A stretch of DNA of 39,616 nt from Angelakisella massiliensis (GCF_900104675.1 NZ_LT629944.1:788217-827832), one strand, 5' to 3'; positions 22,977 to 33,537 are shown, counted from the first letter of the stretch. The notes: generated by a model not told the origin, from the letters alone. Numbers and translations: made by a program.

Positions 22977-23612
22977 TTATTTGGTGCCGAAGATGCGGTC
23001 GCCGGCATCTCCCAGACCAGGAACAATGTACTTGTCGCCGTTAAGGTGATCATCCAGAGCGCCGCAATAAACCTGCACATCGGGATGGGCCTTGGAAAGG
23101 GCATTCATTCCCTCAGGAGCAGCAATAATGCACATGAACTTGATGTTCTTTACGCCCCGGGCTTTGATCTGAGTGATGGCGTCAATGGCACTGCCGCCGG
23201 TAGCCAGCATGGGGTCCAGAACAATGACATCCCGCTCAGCGATATCGCTGGGCAGCTTGCAGTAATATTCCACCGGCTGCGCGGTCTCATGATCCCGGTA
23301 CAGTCCGATATGGCCCACCTTGGCGGCGGGTACCAGGGTCAGCACGCCATCCAGCATGCCCATGCCTGCCCGAAGGATGGGGACAAATGCCAGCTTGCGG
23401 CCGGAAAGATGCTTCGCGGTCATGGGGCCCATGGGGGTATGGATTTCCACATCCTCCAGAGTCAGGTCTCTGGTGGCCTCATAACAGATGAGGGCAGCGA
23501 TCTCCGAAGTAAGGGCTCTGAACTCCTTGGAACCGGTTTTTTCATCCCGGAGGATGGAAAGCTTGTGCTGGATCAGGGGATGGTCCATAATGAAAGGTTT
23601 GTTTTGTGCCAT
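22977..23612 (-). CDS. upp: Uracil phosphoribosyltransferase
   Basis: 211 residues from the ATG at 23612, chosen because GGGAGG lies 8 bp upstream; an upstream in-frame ATG lacks this. The PRPP-binding motif [12 protein letters not shown] is at 131-142, and the C-terminal [11 protein letters not shown] is the uracil-binding end typical of Upp. It forms UMP from uracil and PRPP for pyrimidine salvage in the cytosol. It is the last gene of the fhs-tsaE-tsaB-upp group, 16 bp after tsaB, and ends in a terminator. Confidence 0.97.
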   Translation of the reverse strand: MAQNKPFIMDHPLIQHKLSILRDEKTGSKEFRALTSEIAALICYEATRDLTLEDVEIHTPMGPMTAKHLSGRKLAFVPILRAGMGMLDGVLTLVPAAKVGHIGLYRDHETAQPVEYYCKLPSDIAERDVIVLDPMLATGGSAIDAITQIKARGVKNIKFMCIIAAPEGMNALSKAHPDVQVYCGALDDHLNGDKYIVPGLGDAGDRIFGTK

Positions 23613-23628
23613 GAATGTTTCCTCCCGT

Positions 23629-24372
23629 TCATTCCTTCCCGGCCTGGGCAAGTGACGGTGTGCCCTCGCTCCCTTGGCTGGTGCGTTTGAGAAGCTCCCG
23701 CTCTGCCTGAGGCAGCCGCAGATAGGTGGGGGTCAGTTCCCCGCAGGAAACCCCTTCTCCGGCGGCGTAATGCTCCAGGGCGCAGGCTCCCACTGAAGAG
23801 GCCCGCTGGAGGCGCAGATGCGGCGGGGCAAGCCTCAGCTGCGGCAGCTTATCCAAGAGTTGATTATAACACATTTCTGCCCTATCGCCAACCAGGAAAA
23901 GAGGTTTTTCTTCCTTTTCCAACACTTTTCCCAGCTCTTCCAGGGAGATGGCCTCATCGGGGCTCAGCCGCTCCACACGTCCCTCCGACAGAGAAAAGCG
24001 TGCGGTATACACCTGACGGCACCGGGCGTCCATTACCGCCACGGCAATGCCTTCAAAGCCACGGAGATTATAGGCCAGGGCCTCCAGGGTGGAGACTCCC
24101 ACGCAGGGCTTGTCCGCGCCGAAGGCCATTCCCTTCACCGCAGCCAGACCGATGCGCAGCCCGGTAAAGGAACCGGGGCCGTTGGACACCGCCAGCAGAT
24201 CCAGCTGCGGAAGGGACAGGCCGGTATCCGCCAGCAGCTGCTGGGTCATAGGCAGCAGCGTCTGGCTGTGGGTCTGGGCAGTGCTGAGGAAGAACTCTCC
24301 TACCACCCGCTGATCCTCCAGCAGTGCGGCGGAGGCCGCCACGGCGGAGCTTTCCAATGCTAGCAGCTTCAA
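23629..24372 (-). CDS. tsaB: tRNA threonylcarbamoyladenosine biosynthesis protein TsaB
   Basis: 247 residues. ASKHA-fold N-terminus ([10 protein letters not shown]) and the family signature [12 protein letters not shown] at 64-75. TsaB binds TsaD and, with TsaE, makes the t6A37 modification of ANN-decoding tRNAs. The C-terminal tail after about residue 220 is variable. Its start overlaps the tsaE stop by 4 bp (24369-24372), indicating coupling. tsaD is not in the window. Confidence 0.95.
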   Translation of the reverse strand: MKLLALESSAVAASAALLEDQRVVGEFFLSTAQTHSQTLLPMTQQLLADTGLSLPQLDLLAVSNGPGSFTGLRIGLAAVKGMAFGADKPCVGVSTLEALAYNLRGFEGIAVAVMDARCRQVYTARFSLSEGRVERLSPDEAISLEELGKVLEKEEKPLFLVGDRAEMCYNQLLDKLPQLRLAPPHLRLQRASSVGACALEHYAAGEGVSCGELTPTYLRLPQAERELLKRTSQGSEGTPSLAQAGKE

Positions 24373-24791
24373 AAACGTTCATCTCCTGTAATGGTAATGG
24401 TGCGCTCGTCCCCTTCCCCCTTTTGGAACTCCACGGTGATGTGGGGGGACGGCAAAGCCTCTTCAATATTTTCGCTCCACTCCACCGCCAAAATGCAGCC
24501 CTGATCCAGATAGTCAAAAAAGCCGGTGGAATACAGGTCGCCCATGGTGGTGATGCGGTACATATCAAAGTGGCACAGGGGAATGGGACCGCCGTATTCA
24601 TGGACCAGGGTAAAGGTAGGGCTGGAGACCCAGGCGCTGCTGCCCAGGCCCTCCGCCAGACCTACGGTAAAGGTGGTTTTTCCGGCGGCCATCTCTCCCC
24701 GATAAGCGATCAGGTCACCGGGGCGCAGAAGCTTGGCCAGCTGCCGTCCCGCCTCTATCGTCTCCTGGGGAGAATGGGTATGGATGATCAT
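24369..24791 (-). CDS. tsaE: tRNA threonylcarbamoyladenosine biosynthesis ATPase TsaE
   Basis: 140 residues, standard length. Walker A GEMAAGKTT at 32-40, the switch-like segment SSPTFTLVHEY near 57-67 and the DMYR motif near 76-79 are present, as is FDYLDQGCILAVEWSENIEEALP near 90-112. TsaE is the ATPase that drives turnover of the TsaBD complex. It lies 33 bp after fhs and overlaps tsaB by 4 bp. Confidence 0.95.
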   Translation of the reverse strand: MIIHTHSPQETIEAGRQLAKLLRPGDLIAYRGEMAAGKTTFTVGLAEGLGSSAWVSSPTFTLVHEYGGPIPLCHFDMYRITTMGDLYSTGFFDYLDQGCILAVEWSENIEEALPSPHITVEFQKGEGDERTITITGDERF

Positions 24792-24824
24792 AGAGGGTAA
24801 AACTCCGTTCTTTCAGATTGAGGC

Positions 24825-26495
24825 TCAGAACAGCCCCTGGATGTTGCCCGCCTCGTCCACATCGATGAGCGCCGCGGCGGGAGCCTTGGGCAGACCGGGC
24901 ATGGTCATGATATCACCGGTGAGGGCTACCACAAATCCGGCGCCGTTGGACAGGCGAACATCCCGCACGGTGATGGTAAAGCCGGTGGGACGGCCCAGCT
25001 TCTTCTGGTCATCGGAAAGGGAATACTGGGTTTTGGCGATGCACACCGGCAGGCTGTCCCCGCCCAGGGCGGCAATGTCCTTCATGGCCTTCCGGGCGGA
25101 AGCGGTGTAGGAAACACCATCGGCGCCATAGATGGTCTTGGCGATGGTTTCGATCTTGCTCTCAATGGTGCCGGAAGCGGCGTCATAAATGGGATGGAAG
25201 GCGCTGGGCTTCTCACAGGCGGCCACGATCTTCTCCGCCAGGGCCTTGCCGCCCTCGCCGCCCTTGGCAAACACCTCCGACAGGGCAAAATCCGCACCCC
25301 GGGCGGTGCAGTATTCCTCGATGGCGGAAAGCTCCTCATCACTGTCGCTGAGGAAGCGGTTGATGGCTACCACCACCGGTACGCCGTACTTCTGCATATT
25401 GTCGATATGGGCGCCCAGGTTGCACAGACCCGCTTTCAGGGCTTCCACATTGGGCTGGGCCACATCTGCCTTGGCCACGCCGCCGTTATATTTCAGCGCC
25501 CGGACGGTAGCCACCAGCACAATGCAGCTGGGGGCAAGGCCCGCTGTCTGGCACTTGATGTCCAGGAATTTCTCCGCACCCAGGTCGGAACCGAAGCCCG
25601 CCTCGGTGATGGTGTAATCCGCCAGCTTCAGCGCCAGCTTGGTGGCCCGCACCGAGTTGCAGCCATGGGCGATGTTGGCAAAGGGGCCGCCGTGCATCAG
25701 GCAGGGGGTATTTTCCAGTGTCTGGACCAGGTTGGGCTTCAGAGCGTCCTTGAGCAGAGCTGTCATGGCCCCTTCCGCCTGAAGCTGGCGGGCATACACC
25801 GGCTCGCCGCTGTAGGTATAGGCCACCAGAATCCGGCCCAGTCTGGCCTTCAGGTCCGGCAGATCCGCCGCCAGGCAAAGGATCGCCATGATCTCGCTGG
25901 CCACGGTGATGTTGAAGCCGTCCTCACGGGGAACACCATTCATCTTGCCGCCCAGGCCCACCACAATGTTCCGCAGGGCCCGGTCATTCATATCCATGCA
26001 GCGTTTGAAGAGGATCCGCCGGGGATCGATACCCAGGGTATTGCCCTGCTGGAGATGGTTGTCCAGCAGCGCGCAGAGAAGGTTGTTGGCAGCGGTGATG
26101 GCGTGCATATCGCCGGTGAAGTGGAGATTGATGTCCTCCATGGGGATCACCTGAGCATAGCCGCCGCCGGCCGCGCCGCCCTTGATGCCAAAAACCGGTC
26201 CCAGGGAAGGCTCCCGCAGGGCGATGATGGCCTTTTTGCCGATCAGGGGCATAGCCTCGCCGATGCCCACAGTAGTGGTGGTCTTGCCCTCGCCCATGGG
26301 GGTGGGGTTGATGGCTGTCACCAGTACCAGCTTGCCGTCGGGACGGTCCGCCATGGAACGGATGAAACTTTCACTGATCTTGGCCTTGGTGCGTCCATAG
26401 GGCTCCAGCTCCTCCAGGGGGATGCCGATGGATGCGGCAATTTCGGTGATGGGCTTGGCTGTGGCTTGCTGCGCGATCTGAATATCAGAAAGCAT
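24825..26495 (-). CDS. fhs: Formate-tetrahydrofolate ligase
   Basis: 556 residues, the usual length. P-loop-like [14 protein letters not shown] at 64-77; substrate segments [21 protein letters not shown] near 94-114 and [18 protein letters not shown] near 264-281 are typical. It joins formate and THF with ATP to 10-formyl-THF, feeding one-carbon metabolism or the methyl branch of the Wood-Ljungdahl pathway; presence alone does not prove acetogenesis. AAGGAGG precedes the ATG. The operon promoter is at 26561-26589. Confidence 0.97.
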   Translation of the reverse strand: MLSDIQIAQQATAKPITEIAASIGIPLEELEPYGRTKAKISESFIRSMADRPDGKLVLVTAINPTPMGEGKTTTTVGIGEAMPLIGKKAIIALREPSLGPVFGIKGGAAGGGYAQVIPMEDINLHFTGDMHAITAANNLLCALLDNHLQQGNTLGIDPRRILFKRCMDMNDRALRNIVVGLGGKMNGVPREDGFNITVASEIMAILCLAADLPDLKARLGRILVAYTYSGEPVYARQLQAEGAMTALLKDALKPNLVQTLENTPCLMHGGPFANIAHGCNSVRATKLALKLADYTITEAGFGSDLGAEKFLDIKCQTAGLAPSCIVLVATVRALKYNGGVAKADVAQPNVEALKAGLCNLGAHIDNMQKYGVPVVVAINRFLSDSDEELSAIEEYCTARGADFALSEVFAKGGEGGKALAEKIVAACEKPSAFHPIYDAASGTIESKIETIAKTIYGADGVSYTASARKAMKDIAALGGDSLPVCIAKTQYSLSDDQKKLGRPTGFTITVRDVRLSNGAGFVVALTGDIMTMPGLPKAPAAALIDVDEAGNIQGLF

Positions 26496-26560
26496 GGAAC
26501 AATTCCTCCTTCATATTCCCTTCGATTCCCCGGGGCCTGTGCCCCTGCCGTAACAGTTCT

Positions 26561-26589
26561 ATTATAATGCCTCGGGCTCCCTGCCGCAA
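26561..26589 (-). promoter_or_regulatory. Sigma-A promoter of the fhs operon
   Basis: Minus strand TTGCGG (26584-26589), 17 bp, TATAAT (26561-26566). The start would be about 60 bp before the fhs ATG. Confidence 0.7.
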
Positions 26590-26680
26590 GTGCTGCCGAA
26601 AAATGGAGGTGCTTTTTTATATGAGGCGGGAGGCTGATGACCGGCAAGGAAATGTGTCCTTACATCTTTTGAAAGAAAAT

Positions 26681-27199
26681 GATGGGGGATGCGCCCAAAG
26701 GGACTCGTCCCTTTGGAAATCCATTGTTGAGGCAATAGCGATCAGGTTAGTCCCGCAAACAGCCTGCCGCTGTTTTGGCTGGTACCTTTCAGTGTTAAGG
26801 GGAACGGATGGAGGGATAGTTTCAGCTCCTGTGTTGGTATAGGCAGTACTGCCCGCTCGCCGGTTGTCCGGGTAAAGCCCGACAATCCACTCGCTGCTCT
26901 GGGTGGGGATTTGTTCTCTGTCCTGGATAGCTGCTGGCTAAAAGTTGGTGCTGGGGGAACGCCCAAAGGGACTCGTCCCTTTGGAATCCCGTAGTTGAGG
27001 CCGTAGCGAGTGAGTTAGTCCGGCCGACAGCCTGCCGCTGTTTTGGATGGTACCTTTTAGGTTTAAGGGGAACGGGTGGGAGGGATGGTTTCTGCTCCTG
27101 GCTGGCGTGGACAGTATCGCCCGCTCGCCGGTTGTCGGGGTAAAGCCCGACAATCCACTCGCTTCTTTGGTGGAAGAGTTGGCCGCCGAAGGCGGCCAA
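26681..27199. repeat. Two imperfect tandem copies of a 268-bp repeat
   Basis: Matching landmarks are 268 bp apart, for example CCCAAAGGGACTCGTCCC at 26694 and 26962, and GCCCGCTCGCC at 26851 and 27119. Each copy begins with the perfect hairpin CCAAAGGGAC-TC-GTCCCTTTGG and ends with TTGTC(C/G)GGG/CCCGACAA. Copies differ by many substitutions. A hairpin TTGGCCGCC/GGCGGCCAA follows at 27179-27199. Short ORFs occur on the minus strand but are not conserved as clean frames. Confidence 0.8.
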
Positions 27200-27200
27200 A

Positions 27201-27229
27201 GGGGGGCGGCGGATAAACCGCCGCCCCCC
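27201..27229. terminator. Very stable GC hairpin beside the 268-bp repeats
   Basis: GGGGGGCGGCGG (27201-27212), loop ATAAA, CCGCCGCCCCCC (27218-27229): a perfect 12-bp stem. No T-run follows, so it may be a structural element and not a classical terminator. The rest up to 27350 holds no gene I can support. Confidence 0.5.
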
Positions 27230-27350
27230 TCACCTTAGGAAAAAATTCAATCAGATACAGGAATTTGAAATCTGGTTTTACCAAAAAGCAAATTCATATT
27301 CCACACAGCGGAATCCCCTCCTGAAAGAATACCGGATGTTTTTGATATAC

Positions 27351-27381
27351 ACAAACTCCCCCACACCTAAGGCATGGGGGA
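27351..27381 (-). terminator. Terminator after the small unknown gene
   Basis: AACTCCCCCA and TGGGGGAGTT form a perfect 10-bp stem; on the minus strand TTGTGTATATC follows. It lies about 60 bp past the stop of the gene at 27440. Confidence 0.7.
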
Positions 27382-27439
27382 GTTCTGTTTCAAAAAAGAG
27401 GGACAGACTGGATGGAAAAGATCATTTCTTCGGCATCTT

Positions 27440-27817
27440 TCAGTTCTCAAACTCAATGATGCTTTTCAGTCTTTCAGGAACTTGCTCCAGGGGCTCCAGC
27501 GGAAAATCTCCCCACTGGGTACGGAGGGCAGGCGCCGGAACCTTATAAAGAAAGAATACCACTCTGGAAAAATTCGCATCCTCAGCAGGGCAGTCAAAGG
27601 TCTCGCAGACTTTTTCAGTCCCTTCCTCGTTGAGATACTGCTCCATATAGGGACACTGCCAATTGCTGGGGCTGACCCCTTCCTGGGGAACGCAGATAGC
27701 ATCCCAATGGATCTCACCCGGGGAACAGTCCAGCAGCATTTCCACCATGCACCATTCCTCATTGTAATCATAGCATCCATAACAGGAAACGATATTCTTC
27801 TCTTGCAACTCAAGCAT
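27440..27817 (-). CDS. Hypothetical protein, Cys- and Trp-containing
   Basis: 125 residues from the ATG at 27817, which has AGGAG 8 bp upstream; an ATG eleven codons earlier (27850) lacks this. No signal or membrane segment. The N-terminal part has VSCYGCYDYNEEWCMVEMLLDC near 10-31, with five cysteines; acidic overall, with WQCPYMEQYLNEEGTEKVC near 53-71. I do not recognise the family. It follows the clpE-like gene by 136 bp on the same strand and has its own terminator. The short acidic form resembles immunity-type proteins, but that is only an impression. Confidence 0.7.
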   Translation of the reverse strand: MLELQEKNIVSCYGCYDYNEEWCMVEMLLDCSPGEIHWDAICVPQEGVSPSNWQCPYMEQYLNEEGTEKVCETFDCPAEDANFSRVVFFLYKVPAPALRTQWGDFPLEPLEQVPERLKSIIEFEN

Positions 27818-27953
27818 CTCCCTTGCTCCTGTTTGGGCAGAGGACTGCATCCATCAGGCCGGGATTTTTCCCAACCCGTATACAATGCCTGTTGCCCCCT
27901 TACAGACTGCGGCTAATGGGACGCTCTTCCAGATCAAAGGGAAAATATCTTTT

Positions 27954-30245
27954 TTATGCGGTCTCAATGACGATCTTGCCGTCCTTCACCACCGCTTTCA
28001 TCAGAGCGGGATGATCCTCCGGGTGCTCTGCCAGCATCAGGCAGATGGGGTCCTCCACTGTGCGCCGCAGCTCCTTGCGGATGTCACGTGCGCCGTTGCG
28101 GTGGCCGTATGCCTCCTGGGCAATGAGCGCCAGGGCTTCATCGGAGCAGTCAAAGTGAACTCCCCGCTCCAGCAAACCGGGCTTCAGCTCGTCGGCCATC
28201 AGCCGGGCGATCTTCTTAAAGTCCTCCTGATCCAAGGGCCGGAACACCACGATCTCATCCACACGGGCCAGGAATTCCGGACGCAGGAAGTCCCGCAGGG
28301 CGGTGAGCGCCTTGTCCTTTGCGGCGTCATAGGGCTGCTTGTTGAAGCCCATGGCCCCATCCTTCCGCTGGCTTCCGGCGTTGGAGGTCATGATGATGAT
28401 GGTATTTTCAAAGGAGACATCCCTGCCCTGGGCGTCGGTGATATGGCCCTCGTCCAGGATCTGCAGCAGGATGTTCATCACATCAGGATGAGCCTTTTCG
28501 ATCTCGTCCAGCAGCACGATGGAATAGGGGCGGCGGCGCACCTTTTCAGTCAGCTGTCCCGCTTCATCATAACCCACATAGCCGGGGGGTGAACCGATGA
28601 TCCGGGAAACGGAGTGTTTCTCCATAAACTCGGACATATCCAGACGGATAAGAGGCTCCACATTATCAAACAGCTGCTGGCTGAGGACCTTCACCAGCTC
28701 GGTTTTGCCCACACCGGTGGGGCCCACAAAGATAAAGGAAGCAGGACGTTTTTTGGGGCTGATCCGCACCCGGCTGCGGCGCACCGCCGCGGAAACGGTG
28801 TCGATGGCTTCCTTTTGACCGATGATCTTTTTGGACAGGTTCTCCTCCAGGTCCGCCACCCGGCGCACCTCGGTCTCCTTGATCTTGCTGGCGGGAATCC
28901 CCGTCCACAGCTGGATGACCCGGGCAAAATCGTCCTCGGTCACAGGATGGTTCAGGGCGGTTTTGGACAGCTCTTCCAACTGCTGCTCCATCTGAGCCGC
29001 CTGAGCTTTCATTCCCGCCAGGGCTTCATAATCCACTTCGGTCTGCTTTTCGGTGTCGGCGATCTTCTGGTCCAGCTCCACCTTTTCCTTGTACAGCCGG
29101 TCATACTCCGCCAGCTCCTTGTTTTCCAGGGAAGCGCAGGAGCAGGCCTCATCCAGCAGGTCGATGGCCTTGTCCGGCAGGAAACGGTCATTGATATACC
29201 GCTCTGCCAGCACTACCGCCCGTTCCGCCATCTGATCGCTCACCGACACCCGATGGTAGCTTTCATAATATTGCCGCACGCCCTTGAGGATCTGAATGGC
29301 ATCGCTGATGGTGGGTTCCGCCACCTTCACTGTCTGGAAGCGGCGCTCCAGAGCGGCGTCCTTCTCAATGTTCTTGCGGTATTCATTAAAGGTGGTAGCG
29401 CCGATCACCTGAATCTCTCCCCTGGAAAGGGCAGGCTTGAGGATGTTGGCGGCGTTCATGGAGCCCTCGCTGTCCCCCACTCCCACCAGGGTATGGACCT
29501 CGTCAATAAAGAGAATGGCTTTGCCGTGCTTTTTCACATCCTCCACCAGGCCCTTGACCCGGCTTTCAAACTGGCCCCGGAACTGGGTGCCTGCCCCCAG
29601 GCGGGTGAGGTCCAGCAGAAAAATTTCCTTACCCGCCAGCTTGGAGGGACCCTGTCCCGCCACGATCCGCTGAGCGATTCCCTCGGCGATGGCGGTTTTG
29701 CCCACACCCGGCTCACCAATGAGGCAGGGATTATTTTTGGTGCGGCGGTTGAGGGTCTGGATAAACCGGTAAATCTCCTCTTCCCCGCCGATGACCGGGT
29801 CCATGCGACCCTGGGCGGCCTTTTCATTGAGGTTTTCACAGAAGCCCTCCAGGAACTTGTAGCGGGGCCGCTGGGGTTCTTTCTGATCCCTGGAGTTCTC
29901 TTTTTTCTCCTTTTCATCCCGGCGGCGGATGGCATTGTCATCGGAGCTCTTCTGCTCCCCGGTGTTGAAGATGTTCTGCAGGAAGGGGAAAGGCATGGCG
30001 CCCCCCTGTTCAAAGAGGCCGTTTCCGTCGTCCCCCATCAGCTCCATCATCTGGTCGCTGGCGTTGTCGATGTCCTCATCGGTCAGGCCCATCCGCTCCA
30101 TCATATCGTCCACCGGCTTCAGGCCCAGCTCCCGGGCGCATTTGAGACAAAGGCCCTCATTGATGGTCTGGCCGTTTTCCATCCGGGTCATATAGATTAC
30201 AGCCAAACGTTTGTGGCATCGGCTGCAAAGCATATTACTGTTCAT
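27954..30245 (-). CDS. ClpE-like ATP-dependent Clp protease ATP-binding subunit
   Basis: 763 residues from the ATG at 30245 (GGGAGG upstream; an in-frame start at 30365 has no such site). N-terminal zinc finger C7/C10 and C33/C36, as in ClpE, followed by a Met/Asp-rich linker to about 120. First AAA+ module: Walker [10 protein letters not shown] near 176-184 and Walker [14 protein letters not shown] short coiled coil ([15 protein letters not shown]) lies between the modules. Second module: GPTGVGKTE near 507-515 and [13 protein letters not shown]. An MGF tripeptide in the second module fits the ClpP-docking loop. It unfolds proteins for ClpP. No clear CtsR site was found. Confidence 0.93.
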   Translation of the reverse strand: MNSNMLCSRCHKRLAVIYMTRMENGQTINEGLCLKCARELGLKPVDDMMERMGLTDEDIDNASDQMMELMGDDGNGLFEQGGAMPFPFLQNIFNTGEQKSSDDNAIRRRDEKEKKENSRDQKEPQRPRYKFLEGFCENLNEKAAQGRMDPVIGGEEEIYRFIQTLNRRTKNNPCLIGEPGVGKTAIAEGIAQRIVAGQGPSKLAGKEIFLLDLTRLGAGTQFRGQFESRVKGLVEDVKKHGKAILFIDEVHTLVGVGDSEGSMNAANILKPALSRGEIQVIGATTFNEYRKNIEKDAALERRFQTVKVAEPTISDAIQILKGVRQYYESYHRVSVSDQMAERAVVLAERYINDRFLPDKAIDLLDEACSCASLENKELAEYDRLYKEKVELDQKIADTEKQTEVDYEALAGMKAQAAQMEQQLEELSKTALNHPVTEDDFARVIQLWTGIPASKIKETEVRRVADLEENLSKKIIGQKEAIDTVSAAVRRSRVRISPKKRPASFIFVGPTGVGKTELVKVLSQQLFDNVEPLIRLDMSEFMEKHSVSRIIGSPPGYVGYDEAGQLTEKVRRRPYSIVLLDEIEKAHPDVMNILLQILDEGHITDAQGRDVSFENTIIIMTSNAGSQRKDGAMGFNKQPYDAAKDKALTALRDFLRPEFLARVDEIVVFRPLDQEDFKKIARLMADELKPGLLERGVHFDCSDEALALIAQEAYGHRNGARDIRKELRRTVEDPICLMLAEHPEDHPALMKAVVKDGKIVIETA

Positions 30246-30563
30246 CTGTTCCTCCCATCGCCTTTCCCGCTTTTGCTCCCGGGAAAAGCCGTTGTATTCC
30301 GGGGCAGCCATGCCGCCGGTACCGGAATTTAGGATTGCCCGCCTGGGCAGTGCTATGTCTGTCAAAGAAAGGGCTTTGGAACCTCAGGGCTTCCGCTTTG
30401 GCAAAGCCGCGCCCCAAAGGTCCGGTTTTTCAAAAATTTTCGAAGGACAGTCCTTCATGGTGCCTATTATAACCATGCGCTGTGAATTTTTCATGAACGG
30501 CAGGGAAAATTTGGCTTCTCTGCCGGTACAGCATACTCTTTTGCCCGCAACCGTCCCTTGCCC
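30246..30563. other. Intergenic region upstream of the clpE-like gene
   Basis: 318 bp. A minus-strand TATAAT at 30466-30471 is a candidate -10 box, with only a weak -35 (TGAAAA). No other feature supported. Confidence 0.4.
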
Positions 30564-31316
30564 CTAGAATGGCAGGGGCCAACCGGCGATCCACCGGATG
30601 AGAACGGTATCCTCCAACACCTGATAATTGAGGAAATCCAGGGAGCCCTTGGTCAGACCTACAATAAGCATCAGCAGCAGTACAGCGATATAGCCCTCGA
30701 TAGCGGCCTTGACCACGCCAACCCCCAGCCCCAGCAGCTGGTTGAGCTGTCCCACCACCGGGATATGGTTGACGCCCCGTCCCAGAGACACCAAAAACCG
30801 GAACACCAAAGAAATGATGGAGAAAATCACCAAAAAACAAACCGCCTGGATGAGAAACAGTATGACCGGAGCCATTACCGTATCCACCACTGCTTCCGCC
30901 AGGGTGGAGCCTCCCGCCGCCAGGGTATCCAGCACTTTCTCAGCGGAATCGGCCAGGCTCTCGCCGCCTCCCAAAGGCATCTGTGTAATACCCACCTGTT
31001 CCAGCGCCTCATGGATGGCCTCCAGGGCCTCATCTCCCAGCTGTGCCAGCTGGCTCAGCTGCTCGGCCGATTCGGGAGAAAATCCTCCCACCTGCTCCGG
31101 CAGCTGCTGCGCCACACCGGAAATGAGGTTTTCCCGCAGCAGGGCTTCATAGATCCACCGGCTGATAGGGGCGCTGAGGATGGCCGCTCCCACATAGCCG
31201 GCTACCACACCGATGAGGCTCAGCAGTGCTGATACAAATCCCTGCCGCCAACAATTCCAGATCACTGCGATCAGGCAAAGGCCCAGCAGAAGATCCCATA
31301 TAATCGCCATGCTCAT
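30564..31316 (-). CDS. CvpA family membrane protein
   Basis: 250 residues. The start IIWDLLLGLCLIAVIWNCWRQGFVSALLSLIG is the CvpA/colicin V production pattern (first membrane segments with a G-x(2)-RG-like turn). Further segments near residues 115-150 and 165-200, with a long helical insert between (about 70-125). CvpA proteins are envelope proteins of uncertain role. It lies downstream of the DUF5711 gene in the same direction, with 236 bp between that includes a GTTTCAGA/TCTGAAAC inverted repeat (31392-31420). Confidence 0.85.
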   Translation of the reverse strand: MSMAIIWDLLLGLCLIAVIWNCWRQGFVSALLSLIGVVAGYVGAAILSAPISRWIYEALLRENLISGVAQQLPEQVGGFSPESAEQLSQLAQLGDEALEAIHEALEQVGITQMPLGGGESLADSAEKVLDTLAAGGSTLAEAVVDTVMAPVILFLIQAVCFLVIFSIISLVFRFLVSLGRGVNHIPVVGQLNQLLGLGVGVVKAAIEGYIAVLLLMLIVGLTKGSLDFLNYQVLEDTVLIRWIAGWPLPF

Positions 31317-31552
31317 TCCAAAAGGTCCTCCTTTTTCATGATGCTCCCACCCTGGGTCGAAGGAGGGGTCAAAAACGTTTCTTAACCTGCCGTTTCAGAC
31401 GTTTTATCGGTATCTGAAACTTGTGGTTCATTCTTTACGACTTCGGCTGATAACAGCTGCTGTCGTTCTCATCACCTCAGAACTGCCTGTATTTTCCAGA
31501 AAACAGAAAAACACCCGCATTCAAAAGCCCGGCTGCCTCCGTTCCCCATTTA

Positions 31553-32707
31553 TCACAGGCCCTCGTACACCAGTCCTTCCTCGGCGATACCGTACAAGTG
31601 GTTGCCTACGCTGGCCACATAGAACAGGCCTCTGCCTTCTCGGGGTTTGAGCTGAGACAAATTTTGATCCGCCAGATACAGCTGCTTGTCTGTCAGCAGA
31701 AGCAGGCGGCCGCTGTCATGCTGCATAGAGAAAATCTTCTCTCCCAGGCGGATGGTGCCGGTCTGCTGGAGCTTTTCGTCATAAGCCGCCACCAGTGCTC
31801 CCTCGGCGGCCCGATAATCGCCGCTGGCCAGATAAATATATCCTCCGGGAGAGTTTTCAAAATTGGTCAAATCCGATGGAACATCCCCTTTGGCCATTTC
31901 CACCCCGTTTTTGTCATAGATCCGCATGGAGCGGTCGGTGATCACCTGGAGCCTCCCGGAGTTGTTCCAGCACAAAGACAGCACCAGCTCATCCGGCAGC
32001 TCCACATATCCCGCTTCCTGCTCCTTGTTCAGATGATGGAAATGAAGCTGGCTGACCAGGCTGCCGTCCACCACCTGCACGCCGGCGGCGCAGAACATCT
32101 CCCCGTTCTGGTCCATGGCCAGCTGATACAGATAACATTTTCCCGTGGTCCAGCGGTACATTTCCTCACACTGGGCGTTATACACCGTCACCCGGCCCAG
32201 GCTTCCCCGCTCGCTGTCCGCTACAGCAAAAGCTCCCGTCTCACAAATGGCCCCGGCGGTGATTTTGCCCTCGGTGGTCAGCTGATACAGTTCCTCCGAC
32301 TTATTGTCCACCCGCAGGCCATTGCCTCCGGCATCAAAGGTGAGCAGCTTGCCTCCGGCAGTATAGGTGACAGGAATGTTGTAGCTGTTGAGGAAGGTGG
32401 CCAGCCTCGCCCCCTTGGAGTTGTAAACATAGTTGCCGGATGTGGTGACAACGGCCACATCTTTCCCCAGAGGCAGCAGCTTTTCCACATTCATATCGTC
32501 CACCGCCACCGGGAAGCCGCCCCCCGGCTTGAGGGAGGAGAAAAAGTTCTGGGCCCTGCTGCTGAAATCCAGCTGATAGGCCACACTCCAGATCAGGAAC
32601 AGGGAGAGAGCCATTGCTGCAAAAATCATCAGCATGGTGGTGCGTTTGAACACCCGCTTGATGCGGCGGCGTTTCCGCAGCTTCTCAAACTCCGTGGCCT
32701 TACCCAT
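31553..32707 (-). CDS. DUF5711 family protein, membrane-anchored beta-propeller-like
   Basis: 384 residues. A strongly basic N-terminus (KLRKRRRIKRVFKR), one membrane segment at about 27-46, then an extracellular domain with repeated short beta segments (GNYVYNSKGARLATF, GKLLTFDAGGNGLRV, GRVTVYNAQCEEMYRW), suggesting a propeller. I recognise it as DUF5711 of Clostridia, without known function. GGAAAGAG precedes the ATG. It lies between truA and cvpA, all on one strand. Confidence 0.82.
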   Translation of the reverse strand: MGKATEFEKLRKRRRIKRVFKRTTMLMIFAAMALSLFLIWSVAYQLDFSSRAQNFFSSLKPGGGFPVAVDDMNVEKLLPLGKDVAVVTTSGNYVYNSKGARLATFLNSYNIPVTYTAGGKLLTFDAGGNGLRVDNKSEELYQLTTEGKITAGAICETGAFAVADSERGSLGRVTVYNAQCEEMYRWTTGKCYLYQLAMDQNGEMFCAAGVQVVDGSLVSQLHFHHLNKEQEAGYVELPDELVLSLCWNNSGRLQVITDRSMRIYDKNGVEMAKGDVPSDLTNFENSPGGYIYLASGDYRAAEGALVAAYDEKLQQTGTIRLGEKIFSMQHDSGRLLLLTDKQLYLADQNLSQLKPREGRGLFYVASVGNHLYGIAEEGLVYEGL

Positions 32708-32735
32708 GGCTCTTTCCTCCCTTCTGTTTGATCAT

Positions 32736-33524
32736 TTATGCTTTTCCTCTCGCTTCTTCCATCAGCGCTTGTGTCAGTTCTTCCCGGCTGTAGAACACCC
32801 GGTCCAGATATAGTCCCCAGGGGGAAGCGGTTTTACCCGCCAGCGTCCGGTCCCGGGAAAGGAGCAGCGGCTCCATCTCCTCCGGCTGCCGCCTTCCGGC
32901 GCATACCTCCAGAAGGGTGCCGGTGATGATCCGCACCATATTATATAAAAATCCATCCCCCGTCACCGACAGGGTAATGAGATTGCCTTCCCTGGCAGCC
33001 CGGCACCGGTAGACCGTGCGGACATGATCCTCCACACTGTCCCCTGCCGAGCAGAAGGCGGAATAATCCCAGGTCCCTTCCAGGCGGCGGGCAGCGTCGT
33101 TCATCCGCTCAAGGTCCAGAGGCCGGGGGACATGAAGGGCCAGCCCTTCCTCAAAGGGATTGCGCTCCCGGCTGTTCCAGATGCGGTAGAGGTACCGTTT
33201 GCCCACGCTGTCGTACCGGGGATGAAAATCCTCCGGCGCTTCCCGGCAGTCCAGCACCACAATATCCATAGGCAGATTCACATTCAGCGCCCGGATGATG
33301 TTGTCACAGGGAATGGTCTCCCGGCATTTGAGGCTGAGGACAAAACCCCGGGCATGAACCCCGGAATCGGTGCGGGAACAGCCCTTGATGTCATACCGGG
33401 TGCCGAAAACCGTCTCCACCGCGTCCTGAAAGGCGGCGCAGACGGTGGGCAGATTTTTCTGGACCTGAAAGCCCCGGTAGGCGGTGCCCTTATAGGCTAT
33501 TGTAATCATCAGGTTTCTCATCAT
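32736..33524 (-). CDS. truA: tRNA pseudouridine(38-40) synthase TruA
   Basis: 262 residues. Catalytic motif CSRTDSGVHARG at 49-60 with nucleophile D53. N-terminal YKGTAYRGFQVQ and C-terminal VTGDGFLYNMVRIITGTL are standard. It converts uridines 38-40 of the anticodon stem to pseudouridine. It is 13 bp after ecfT, the usual ecfA1-ecfA2-ecfT-truA order of Firmicutes. Confidence 0.97.
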   Translation of the reverse strand: MMRNLMITIAYKGTAYRGFQVQKNLPTVCAAFQDAVETVFGTRYDIKGCSRTDSGVHARGFVLSLKCRETIPCDNIIRALNVNLPMDIVVLDCREAPEDFHPRYDSVGKRYLYRIWNSRERNPFEEGLALHVPRPLDLERMNDAARRLEGTWDYSAFCSAGDSVEDHVRTVYRCRAAREGNLITLSVTGDGFLYNMVRIITGTLLEVCAGRRQPEEMEPLLLSRDRTLAGKTASPWGLYLDRVFYSREELTQALMEEARGKA

Positions 33525-33537
33525 TTGTCGAAAATCC

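Noticed and set aside
22456-23044. ORFs through the 149-bp array
   Set aside because: They depend on the repeat sequence, lack ribosome binding sites and cross hairpins and a terminator.
25194-26567. 457-residue plus-strand ORF
   Set aside because: Antisense to fhs; composition is that of a shadow frame.
27351-27381. Hairpin as an IS200/IS605 end
   Set aside because: No TnpA or TnpB gene or second end is nearby; its place after a stop codon fits a terminator.
28614-30332. 572-residue plus-strand ORF
   Set aside because: Antisense to the clpE-like gene with its Walker motifs; no ribosome binding site.
30361-30372. GTCAAAGAAAGG upstream of the clpE-like gene as a CtsR operator half
   Set aside because: The second half-site is not GTCAAA, so the match is likely chance.
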